Shown here: positions 1-12,000 of the stretch, piece by piece
Position numbering within the stretch: the stretch's first letter is position 1
Layout: each line of letters opens with the position of its first letter
NCBI GenBank assembly: GCA_933207985.1
Contig: OW240915.1
Location: 271,274,926 to 271,338,925, forward strand
DNA: 64,000 nucleotides
DNA from: Pelobates cultripes
Taxonomy: Eukaryota > Chordata > Amphibia > Anura > Pelobatidae
Reading direction: 5' to 3'
The notes under the pieces: generated by a model
The model's input: only the letters and a program-made list of their open reading frames with translations
The model's database searches: none
Told to the model about the DNA's origin: nothing
Program-made: the position numbers and the translations under genes

Positions 1-28
1 CCCAAAATCTTCAGGGTCAGCAGTATTT
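1..28 (-). CDS. NCOA2: NCOA2 terminal coding exon: K-Y-C-stop and start of 3' UTR (partial)
   Basis: On the minus strand, acceptor tttcgttacag precedes base 28, followed by AAA TAC TGC TGA (28-17). K-Y-C is the family's conserved C-terminus (human NCOA2 ends RKYC and NCOA3 ends DQKYC, from memory). It joins in phase 0 to GPEQ of exon 19. Bases 16-1 begin the 3' UTR, which leaves the window, so the poly(A) site is not seen. Confidence 0.8.
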
Positions 29-3000
29 CTGTAACGAAAGATAGAAAGAATATATAGTTACTTAAATGTGTTCTATGCCTGACTACTATGTGCATGAAGT
101 TTTGGCAGAAAAAAATAAATTTCATGTAATCATAATGTAATCATAACCCACACCATCCTTTCAGAATTCGAGTATGCTTGCCATGTGTACGATCTAATGA
201 CAATCACGCTTGGGATAATCGTGTTTTTCCAGATTTTAAAATGCTAATAAGCAGTGCAGCTCCACTGCGTATGTTGTCCACCTTCGTTTGAGTAGTGCCT
301 ACTGCATCACCAAATGTGGAAAAGCACTTCACCAATAGTTCATTAGAGTTTGCAGACTATGATAAGCGGAGAGCAGAGGAATGTTTAATGTGACTCGCCT
401 ATTCTAGCAATTGCGGTCCAAATTTGGAAGAGCTATTGCAGAAGTGAAACTTGGTATTAGGTGACGGCAAAGGGGCTTCATCATAGTAGGTGGGAAAGCC
501 AACATTTTGTTAAACCATGAGAGCTTGGACATACTCGAGAAAAAGAAAATATCCTAGTTTTACCAGATATTGCAGTGTAAATTTTGGCAAAGTATATTTA
601 TAACTAAAAAATTAAGAGTAAACAAATTTAGTACATAATAAATAATCTCATTAAATGTGCCAGTGTTAATTCTATGGGATAGGTTTAATACTGGTGGGTG
701 GAACGAATAATCCAGCAAAGTGCCATGTGCTGCTGAGCAATGTGAGGGGTTCTAAATGTCTGAACACAATGCAAATGTCCAAGATTTATCAAAGTAGACA
801 TCTAGCAGACGTACTGATGACGACATATTTGGATTCATTACAAACTTAGTACGCGGTCTGGTTGTGATCATGTATCACAATGATGCATTCTGGGAATTCT
901 ACGACCAATCTAGAACGGTCATCATGAGCGAATGTTTAAAAAGATCTCGAAAACGTACATCACAGAGTATCATAGTTAGTCAATCTGTAGCCAGAACCAG
1001 ACGCATTTCTTAATGCCCACATCATTATAATCTTGTACGTGGTTTACGAATGTCATCCAGCTATTAATGTACAGAATTTACAGCATAATTTTTCTATGCT
1101 GTTAAGTGAAACAGCCATCTCTCCATCTATGGTTTTGTTAGCTGCTTGCCTATTGCAGCCCATATTGGACATGCAATCCGCCCTATAGTTTAAATTATCA
1201 TCTTTTTTAAGTCAACTAAAAAGGAATGATTTTTATTGTTGCTTGGATAAGTCATAGCTATAAAACATGCATTGTGGGACTTTTAAAATAAGGTCAGAGC
1301 AGCACCCCGCTGAGACAGTCTGCTTTCAAGAGAAGGTAGACCTGTATTTACGTTTTATTGCCCAAACAAATTTACTACATTAATGGGACTCTACTAAATT
1401 ATTAATGCTTCTTTTAAACACAGATAACGAGCATAAATCAAGTTCAACTCTGAAAGTGGGATGGCCCCTTAAATAAATAACTAAAACAAAACAGTTGTTT
1501 ACTTAAAATTAGTCTAGTTAAACATTTAGATCTTTATTATAGGGCATAAAAACATTACAACGCTCACAGGATTCCTAAAAGCAAAGTACTTCTAGCCAGA
1601 TATCTATGGATTTATATGACGCATTACCAGAACAAGCCCTTTGTTTACATTTCTCTAACATTATATCCCCGGCTTTTAATTTTCCTACACTGGAGGCCAC
1701 CATATTTTTAAAACCTTAAGTTTGCAGAGAGATTTTAGGGTCCAGCAATGGGCAAGTCTAAAGGAAAACCATTTTCAATTCCCAGCATTCGTTGCCTAAG
1801 CTTATCAATGTCACACAGATACTACAGTTATGACCTGTTTACAATGCCATTAATATATAGTTATAGATTTTTGAGTTTTATTATAGTTGTACCCCACCTT
1901 CTCCCCCAACTTAAAAAGTTAATTTAAAAAGATTACTTTAACATAATTTAGAAGGGAGCATCTGAAACCATCTAGTCATGCTTCACAGTGAGTGCAGGTT
2001 CATGCCACCTTAGTACTCTAGCTAGAATGGGCAAGAAGTAAACAAACCATAAGTAATACAAGTAGGAATCAATCGATATTGATTATTTGTGTAGTGTGTT
2101 TATATAATGCAGTGTGTTTCTGTAGGTATGTAAGAAACTTTTTTTATTGTAAATTTTTAAAAATATTTAAAAAAAAAATGTGTAGTCCCCCCTCCCTGCT
2201 TCTTCCTTGGCCAGGGAGTGGGGGATATAGCATTCCCTGGTGGCCCAGTGGCATGGAAAGTACAGTTCCCCTGTGTAAATCTTGCGGCCTGTGTGCCGTG
2301 CGGAGCGTTGCCACGGTAACCCGTGTCAACGCTCTGATGGCCGCGGGACTCGCGAGATTTACACAGGTGAGCTGAAGGGGGCTGCTGGGAAGGTAAGTAA
2401 GAGCTTACTGCGGGCCCTCCCAGGACCGCCGGGCTTGTAATGGGCCAGTCGGTCCTGGTATGTATTATCGGCAATATTTATTGTCAGATACCAATATTGC
2501 CGAAAATACAGAATATCGGCCAGACCGATAATCGGTCAATTCCTAAATACAAGTTTGTACATCACCCAAATATATTAACTATTTTTTTCCCCTAACTTTT
2601 TGATCAGATTCCCCTCTTTTGTTGATGAAAAAAAAGCTATACCATTAACTCTCTCTGCCATCATACAAACATACATACAAATTCCTCTGCTACCTCTTGG
2701 TTCATTTCCCCAGTTTAACCTTTAGATTGTAAGCTCACAGACAGGGCCCTCTTCCTGTTGTATCGGTCTGTTCTTATTGTGTCTTTCCCAACTATACAGC
2801 CCTGTGGAATATGTTGGCGCTTTATAAATCGCAGTAATAAATGATAATTTACACTCAGACCACTTAATCTCAATGAAGTGGACTGGGTGCAAACTGAAAA
2901 CATTGTCGTTCAGTAGATCTGGCAATGCTTACATTGCAGTGTTAACATGCCTCTAATGGCTGTCTAGACGTATATCCATCCCAATACTGAAATAATATGT

Positions 3001-6000
3001 CTCGGTGGTTGTCCCCTCAATTATATTATAAAGTCCTGCGAAATTTGTTGCCACTATATAAATTATAATATAACTGATAGCTGAAGCCTGGAACCCCCAT
3101 TATAAAAACTGTTCTTACTTGAGTTCTACTGGACTGGGCTGCCCTCCTCTACTAGCTTTCCTGAGTTAAGTCCTGCACTGCAAAGCTTAGCACAGGCAGA
3201 ACTTTTGGCTCTCCATCCTCTGTAGTGGAGGCTGGCAATTGTGCACAGCAGAGCCCACGAAAGAAAATCACACTATTTTAAAAAACTGTTTGACTACTTA
3301 TATAAGGGGGAGGTGCTTTAGTGGTTATGGGGTGTTCTTTTAACCCTAACTGCACAACTAAAACCATGTACAGCTCTGGCAGCAAACATTTGTACACCTT
3401 TTCAATGATAACCTACCATTTGCATCACATTATTTAGACAAAGTCTGACAGAGTAGGATAGTTTAATGGATTTGGTTAATTTCACAATGACCAATGTGAA
3501 GATCAAGCTACCAGCAGAAAAGTATGATAAAAAAAGCTTTAGCAGTTCTAAAAGCAATGCTGGTCGCAACAATACTTTTTATTTACTTATCACCTGGTTA
3601 TACGGTGTATTTCAGAGATTCTAATAATAAAAAGTGCTTTTATTCATTTACCTTAGACATCTATAGTGCTCCCTTAACTTTGTTATAGACTATCTCCATG
3701 ATTCTTAAAATAGGGTTAATTTTCCCACTTCTGTTCCATTTGATATCAATTATATTTGAAACCCCCAAAAGGTTTTTTTTTTTTTTAATACAGGAAACAT
3801 TAAAAGATTTTGGTTGTCTCAGGGACAGTGTTTTATTTCTTGCTGGGCTCCGTACAAATAACCTTCCAAGCTCCAGTCCTTTCAGAACCATTCACGTTAT
3901 AAGCTATCTTGGTTATATTCTGGCTGCGCTTAAACTGGGCTTGTTTTGGGTCCCATGATCTCTGTGCCCTTTCTGAGGCTGTTTCTCTCTGGTTTCTGCT
4001 ACATCTGTTGTCCCCTTTAAATTGTTTCCTTTGTGTCTTGCATTTCTTTTCCATCTTTGTTTGCCTACATACATTACCATGTAATCTTTTTAAAAAGTGG
4101 TCAGCTGTTCACAAAATACCCATGAGTTCTAAGCTGAACAATTATGGAGGTGTTGATCCCTACATCCGTGGTGTGTTGGCATGCATGGAGAAATGTTCAT
4201 GTGGATTACAATTCCTACTTATTCTGTACAGCTGAAATTTAGAGTGTCTTATTCACAAGCTTCCACTTTTACTGTAAATGGGTGAATGCACTCTGCATGG
4301 TGAAATTGCCCCACTTAAAGCATGCTAGAAGCTGTGAAGGTTTACCAGAACATTTTCTTGTGGAAACAATCAATTTCATAAAAACTACCGGTTCTGTTTT
4401 CTACTGTTAAATACATTTGGCTCATGGCTACAAAAGTTCACCCAATATTAAATGTGCATGCACTAACCATAATGTAAGAACACTGGTATAGGCTTCTTGC
4501 CTTTTCTTTATCAAGTGTCATATAGAGAGACCTAAAGATTTTTCTTCATGAATTAACCCGGATTTAATTGTTTAACTCTATAGCCATGGAATCAAACGTT
4601 AAGGTATTTCTTTTTTTGCAATTAATAAAAAATGCTCTCTCAGAATCTCATTTAACCTCCATTAATGTAGAATAAAGAGGCAGTGCACTAAATATAGTGG
4701 GACCCTGAAATTCTGCTGTTTGACATTGCAAGGGTGGAGGTATGCACATTAGTACCTTAAACCATTCTTCCTATCCTAGCCATACACTGGTAATGGAGTG
4801 GAACTAGCTATAGAAAACTAATGGCTCAGATGTAAAGTTTCTGAATCCTACTTCTCAGACCATAACAGAATGGAAAAAATGTTTAATTATTTATACCATT
4901 CTTGCCATAAGTAGAATGCAATGAAATGGCTAATAAAACAAAACGAGGGGGGGAAACCAAGCCCATTTTAAGGTTAATGTGTTAAACAAAAAGTCTATGC
5001 ATGAATCAAAATTTGTAATAGATAAAACCTACATTAGCAGTAAACTAAGATATTCCATGACATATGGCCCATAAAAAAGGGATTTACACATCCAATGACC
5101 AAAGGCAGAATGTTCTACCCATGTGAAAAATGTGGCTATTTTTCTTACTTTGATTCGGATTTACCACTCTGGCCACTTATTAAAGGCATTATATGCTTGT
5201 TTTTAAAAAGACCACCGATTCTCAATGATTTTCTTCCTGAACAGCATTTAGCCAATTTTAGATGCGTTTTGTTGAATTGCTTCACTATCCTCATTAATGA
5301 ATAAAACCTCTTTCTTATACTTAGACAACATTTCAAAATTCTGCCACTTTCCACTCCAATCTACAACTAAAATTCCACTGAATGCACTTGCCAAATCCTC
5401 CATGCCAAAGACTGCTAAATATCAGGTTATGTCGTTGGCCTTTCAGTATTTATCATAACAAGATCTCTTATAGGAGCGTTACAGAAATTATTTTATCATT
5501 AAAAAACCCCAGAAGGAGGCTTGAAGACGAGAGTCTAAAATCAAGAGACAGTCACAAGACAGAGGGGCAACATGTGCAAGCTATGTACAAATATACATAT
5601 TCCCACTACAACTGGTAGAGGAACTTAAAAAAAAAAAACAAAAAAAAACCAGATAAAAACCCATAAAGAAAATTAATTTTATTAAAACTGATTTTGTCAA
5701 GAACATTTTAAATGTAAAAACATTAAAATATTACATTTGTTAAAACATTATAAAAAGTATTAAATAGTTTTTATTAAATAATATTATTATTCTTTTGGTG
5801 AATGAGATAATTTACAATGAAAAATAAAAAATCCTACTTTGTTTATGACAATTCCCTTGGACCTGAAGGTATGACAATGTACAATATAGACACGTGGGTA
5901 AATTTTCAATCAAGTGAGAGCTTGGCTCATTCTATGGACCCAACACACAGGTCTAGGAGCCTACAAAGAATACTACATAATTAACAGAGTTCCATTTTCC

Positions 6001-9000
6001 ACAGCTATTCACCACTTATAAAATTGCCCCCAATTCTTTTGGATATCATTGCGCCTGCTCTCTAAAGATTTAATCACCTGCTCTGGACCCATTGAGGACA
6101 ACCCCGATGTAGGCACAGAGGTCACAATCTGCCCAGTCATCTGGTTCATGCTGCTCATTCCACTTGCGTTTGCTGCCATCGATGCATTGATGTTCATATT
6201 GTTATTATACATGTTGGTTGCACCTTGCTGGGCAAAATGTGGTGGAGACTGTTGCGAAAACATGCTGAAAAAAACAAAAAAAAAAACAAAAAAAAAAAAC
6301 AACCAACAATTAGTTTGAACACTACAACAGGGTTTAAAATTTCAAGTCTTACACCACTAGCCCGGCTTTAAAAGTTACTCGCCACTGCAAGCTTGGAGGG
6401 TTCATGGCACACTCACCAGGGATAAATTTTCACTTGCCAATGGCAAGTGGAAATTTTGAGCCCTGCCACTAAATATGTATAAAGATGATCCAAGGTAACC
6501 TAACATTTCTGGGTTTTGTTACAGAATTCAGGAGTAGGGTATGAAGACCTACAAATGTACATGAAGAAAATATAACAAACTAGCCAGATCTGCATTTTGA
6601 AGAAGATAAAAATGAACTAACACTTGCTCATTTAGTAGGGAGCCCATTCCTAAAGAGGTCCTGTCCCCTTAAATTTATCTGGTAAGGTCTGCTCTCCAGC
6701 AGTGCAGGATACAATTAGTCTGTCTGCAATATCATTCTGCTAGTTACGGGATGCATATACCACTATAGTCAGCGTATCTTTTAAGGAACATTTCTGAAAC
6801 TAAGACCTGAAGACTTCCATAAATGCTTAACCATTTTTACATATTGGAATTTAGTTTTCTGACAGCTTTTCAGAAAAATATTTTTGCTTTTACTTAGGTA
6901 ATCATAATACATAAAACTGAATATGTTGGCTCTATATACATGCCAATAAGAAGTAAATAAAATGTTACACTGCATATTAACACAATAACTGCTAGAAAGG
7001 GGTCAGGATAAGGAGAACAGAGCACTGAAATATTAATGTTTTAGCAATTAAGAATGGCATTACAGGGTTTAAAATGTTCAATGAGGAGGCCTGAATGATC
7101 AGAAAATTTGTAATTGGTTAAATATTGCAGCAAGAATGCCTTCCTTAAATACAAAGCAATCTATATTTACAGCTTTGCAGATTTCTTATTTTTAGTCATC
7201 GCTCAATGATTGGCTAGTTTACTTCTATTAAAATGTCACACTAGACACCATATCCAGTTCAATCTGAGGAAGTGTTGATGGTGCCTAGGGTTCCCCTTGA
7301 AGCATTATGTAGATCATATTTTCCCCTGCAGATAAGAAATCTATATACATGAGGTCCTACTTTGCAGGACAGGGGAAAAAATAATAATAAAAAAAAAAAA
7401 AAATTTGTGTGTTTACCTGTTCGGCCCTGTATTCCCCTGTGCCCATCCATTTATGTCCGCTGATTGGTACACAGAATTTGCCTGCGATTGCTGCATCATG
7501 GGACTCTGGCTGTGAGCCATCCTGGGCGACATTATTGGACTTTGCGATGCTGTGCCCCCTGTGTATCCCGGGTCTGACTGCTGACTCATCCCTGAAGGCA
7601 AGAAGAGACTTCGAGGTCAGGTTTGAATAACATGTGAATACATAAATTCGCACACAAAAAGCCAAAATCAGAAAGCTCAGACAAGAGGAACCCATGTCCA
7701 ACACCACACAGATTATTACAATAAAGGAAGCGAGTCTCAGGAAAAAAAAAGGATATAATTATTTCCAAGTCTACCCTGTGTGTTGGCATGCAAATATTTT
7801 TTGACTTGAACATACAATGGATGAAACAAAACACTAAGTTTGCTCCTAAGATAATAAATACAAGTTATAAGTCCACCTAAATGCATTGTACTCATGTAAA
7901 TGGATAGATGGACCAGACACAGTGTAAGGTTACACTGTAGCAAGCTTGCACATGGAATTTGCTTAAAGAAGCAGTTCTCTAGTCAAAAGGCTGATAATGG
8001 GTGTGTTCAGTCAGAGGATAAACGAGCATGTACTTTGATACATGCTATTCTATCCTGTGCTGGGTTCCTCCATGATTCAACGAGTATCATGTGGATTGGA
8101 ATTGTAAAGTATGTCACTCAGTGCTCTCTGTATTTATATGTGCGACCTAAACAGATTTTCAAAATCTGCAGCATGAGAAGTATAAATAATACCCAATGTA
8201 TTTCAGATGAGCAATGGTGGATTTCATTAAAATGTGTTATTTTGACAGGTTTAACTGTGGTAGCAAAAGTTTTTGATAACTTGGCACACTTGTGAGAAAA
8301 GGCCCCTGTGAGACTCTAAAGCATGGGTCGTCAACCTGGTCCCTACCGCCCACTAGTGGGCGTTTTGGGATTCCAGGTGGGCGGTAGGGACTTTGGAGGT
8401 TAAAACCTCCTTTTGAGCGAGCGCGCGAGCGGGCGGGCGCGCGAGCGAGCGGGCGCGCGAGCGAGCGCACACATCAAGAAACCAACGCGAGCGAGTGGGC
8501 GGGCGGTGCAGGCGGGCGCGAGCGCACACATCAGTCAACCTCCTTTTGTGTGAGAAGTTGTCGGGCGGGAGCGAGCGCACGCAAACACGTGGGAAGAGGA
8601 AGGGGAGGAGTTGAAACTGATAGCAGGGACAGGCAGAAGCAGGCTGAAACGGAGCAGAGGAGTTGAAAAAGAAAAGTTATAGGCAGGAGAAAGAGAATTG
8701 TTTAGGGGAGGAGTGGAAACTGATAGCAGGGACAGGCAGAAGCAGGCTGAAACAGAGCAGAGGAGTTGAAAAAGAAAAGTTATAGGCAGGAGAAAGAGAA
8801 TTGTTTAGGGGAGGAGTGGAAACTGATAGCAGGGACAGGCAGAAGCAGGCTGAAACGGAGCAGAGGAGTTGAAAAAGAAAAGTTATAGGCAGGAGAAAGA
8901 GAATTGTTTAGGGGAGGAGTGGAAACTGATAGCAGGGACAGGCAGAAGCAGGCTGAAACGGAGCAGAGGAGTTGAAAAAGAAAAGTTATAGGCAGGAGAA

Positions 9001-12000
9001 AGAGAATTGTTTAGGGGAGGAGTGGAAACTGATAGCAGGGACAGGCAGAAGCAGGCTGAAACAGAGCAGAGGAGTTGAAAAAGAAAAGTTATAGGCAGGA
9101 GAAAGAGAATTGTTTAGGGGAGGAGTGGAAACTGATAGCAGGGACAGGCAGAAGCAGGCTGAAACAGAGCAGAGGAGTTGAAAAAGAAAAGTTATAGGCA
9201 GGAGAAAGAGGAATGTTTAGGGGAGGAGTGGAAACTGATAGCAGGGACAGGCAGAAGCAGGCTGAAACGGAGCAGAGGAGTTGAAAAAGAAAAGTTAAGG
9301 GCAAAGAGAGAAAGAGAATTGTTGGCTAATAATAATAAGTGGGCTAACTAGCTCAGCCTTACTTTTGTCGCTCAGGAAGGTAAAAGAAAGGAGATAAAAA
9401 GGAAAAGATAAAAAAAAATAAAAAAAAGGAAGAAAAATAGAAAAAAGGGGATAAAATAAAGGAGGAGAGTAAGCAGTGTTTAGTCTGGCTCATAAATTAA
9501 GTTTTGTTATCTTATAAAATAAAAGAAAAAAATAAGTAAGGGAAGGAGAAAATAAAAAAAAGGAAAAAGAGATCCTTAATATAGTGATATACTATAAGGA
9601 AGGTAAAGAAGCAGGCAGGAAAAGGAATTTCTTTTGATGGTGACATTAATAAAAATTGGCACCTAATACAGCATTGTTTTTGGTGTTAGTAGCATCAGCC
9701 TCAAGGATCTCACTAGTAAAGCTAATTTCAATTTACTTTATTGTTTTCTAATTAAACTTTATAAAGTTAAAAACATTATAAACATGCATAAAGTAGAAAT
9801 AAAAAGATAAATGTACGTACATTTATTTATTTTTTTTAAAACAACCTCCTTTCTAAAAAATATTCCGCGCTTGCGCGAAAACTGGTGGGCGGTAAGGAAA
9901 TTTTTCCATCAAGAAAGATGCATTAGTGGGCGGTAGGTAGAAAAAGGTTGACTACCACTGCTCTAAAGAAAAAAAACTGAATTACGTGACCTCATATGTG
10001 TTCTGTATGGGCATGTTTATCAGATGGCAAACACCCAACAGGACATTGAAATGTTTTACATCCCAAAGGAATGCAGACACACAGAGTACTTTATATATTA
10101 AATATGTGCAGGTTTTCAAAAGGGACACTCTAAACGCCAAACCCATTAAAATTTAATGTAGAGGTTTGGGTGCATATACCTCATCTGTTTTCTTGGACAA
10201 CACAGAAACATTGCAGTTTCTGAGAAATGAATGTTTACATTTGACCAGAACACCCCTCTTGTGGCAGTCAGACAAATAACGACGAAGGCTCGTTCTTCAG
10301 ATGTTTCAATTTTCAGAAGTCTTCATATTCGGCATCAGCAAGCAAACCATAATTATGATGATAAATGCAGCTAATGCCAGACTTAGACAAGTATTGAATT
10401 CAATGCATTTCTGTGAGACGCACTGAACTGGTGGAGCCTGTAGACTGTCATGCGCCATCAGTCCACAATGCTTCGCTATGAGAAGCATCTGATTGGGCCA
10501 GAGGTTATCAAAAATGATCTCACCAAGGCTTTAATGGGTTGCAGAATGGAGACGGTCAATATCTGGATTTTAGGTTATTTATTTATTTTATGGGGGACCA
10601 TAAAACCAAACCTAAACAGGAACAAATTTAAATTCCTTTTCCCCTTAATAAAATGTTTTTAATAAATATATATATATATTGGTTTTAAACGCCAAATCTT
10701 TTAACATCCTATAAACTCAGAATAGGTCTGAAAACTGGAAGAGCAGATCATGGAGTACATACATCACATATACTTGCAATTGCAACAAGCACAGTAAGCA
10801 GAAAGAGGATATCAGAATTAGCCAAGCCATTCTACTTCTCTATACAGAGCAAAAGCATGAACCCAAGATGGAGAAACAGGAGGAACAAAGACTTAACACA
10901 AGTGGGAAATCTCAGAACTTGTTACAAAGCAGCAGACAGCTTAATAAAGCACAAAGATGGCATGGCTTCAGCTGTTCATGTTTATAGGCTTGGCAAATTC
11001 AGTGGACCGGCCATATTTTGGCTGCATTCTGGTTAGTGAGAGTTATTAGGTCAGTCAATGGATGCTAATGATAGGTTAGTAGTCACATGCACTGTATTAA
11101 TCTAACAACCAAAGGAATGTCTGTAGGGCATGGGATCAAGAGAACGATCGCAGTAATGTCATTATAGTGTAGGCCACTCCTGCAGATGCCAAAATGAGTG
11201 GTTATGAATATTATATATAAATATAAATAAATAAATAAAACCCCTGCACTCCAACTATAACAAAACAAAAGATACCTGGTGGCTGAACCATAAGAGAAGG
11301 AAAAAAACGGCACTCAAGGATTTCCATATGTTTAAATCTTAATTTATTGCAAAGAATTTATTCTTCACAATAAATGAAGATTTTAACATATGGAAATCCT
11401 TGAGTGCCGGTTTTCTCCTTCTTATATATATTGCTGACATATATAGAAATGTTTACTATAAAAGAATAAAAAATTATAAATAAATATATAATATTCATAC
11501 TCCTCCATGCTCTAAAGAAGATAATTTTTTACACTTTGCGGAGGGGATGAAGAAAAAAGGAAGAGAAAAAATAATTCTGTAAATCAAAATTAAGGAAATG
11601 ACAATCACTTAGATGAGACCAGTTTCCTTTCACCCGGATACATACATTGTCTCCCAGTGAACAAACATGGAAGATTGCGTTCACATAATTTTAGCATGCG
11701 TAGGAGTGAAACCCTCAAACAATGACTTATCTGCTGACTCTAACCAAGTCACTTCTGGGAACTCGTCAAGCCTATGAAGACTGCTGATATTTATAACCCC
11801 TTTGAAAGCCAGGGGGAAGGACTGCAATGTACTGCTTTGCAATAGGTTGCAGGCCCTTATGACACTTGAAAGATTAAGCAAGACCTGCACTTGAAGTTGA
11901 AGGTGGTACCTGAGTTGGCAAACTGGAAGGCATTGTGCTGTATTTGGGGGTTCATGACAGGCCCATACTGTCCTCCCATGCTCCCCATGATCCCTTGGTT

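Larger units (their letters stand above)
29..6077 (-). other. NCOA2: NCOA2 intron 19 (last intron, 6.0 kb)
   Basis: AT-rich intron. It contains a 483-bp hAT-like element (2063-2545), a LINE tail (2722-2851), a similar weaker fragment near 3000-3075, and A/T runs at about 5626-5850. I looked on the minus strand for the roughly 90-nt exon that in mammals encodes a stretch starting NDPALR just before KYC and did not see it. No independent gene recognised. Confidence 0.7.
8322..9960. mobile_element. 1.64-kb hAT-like element with 8-bp TSD CTCTAAAG
   Basis: Left end catgggtcgtcaacctgg... with taccgcccactagtgggcg; right end reverse-complemented is cagtggtagtcaacc... with taccgcccacta. Both flanks are CTCTAAAG (8314-8321 and 9961-9968), a perfect 8-bp target duplication. 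Inside are a CpG-rich block of GCGAGCGAGCG repeats (8415-8580), a seven-copy 103-bp minisatellite, and an A/G-rich right half. No intact transposase frame, so non-autonomous. Confidence 0.85.
7592..11909 (-). other. NCOA2: NCOA2 intron 17
   Basis: Holds the 1.6-kb hAT element (8322-9960), the perfect-arm hairpin (11290-11426), short AT microsatellites near 10667 and 11210-11240, and otherwise AT-rich sequence with no gene signal. Confidence 0.8.

Noticed and set aside
6049..6318. Plus-strand 89-residue hydrophobic frame
   Set aside because: Antisense of NCOA2 exon 19.
8600..9320. Regular 103-bp tandem repeat, considered as a CRISPR-like array
   Set aside because: Units are contiguous with no unique spacers and lie in a eukaryotic hAT element; it is a minisatellite.
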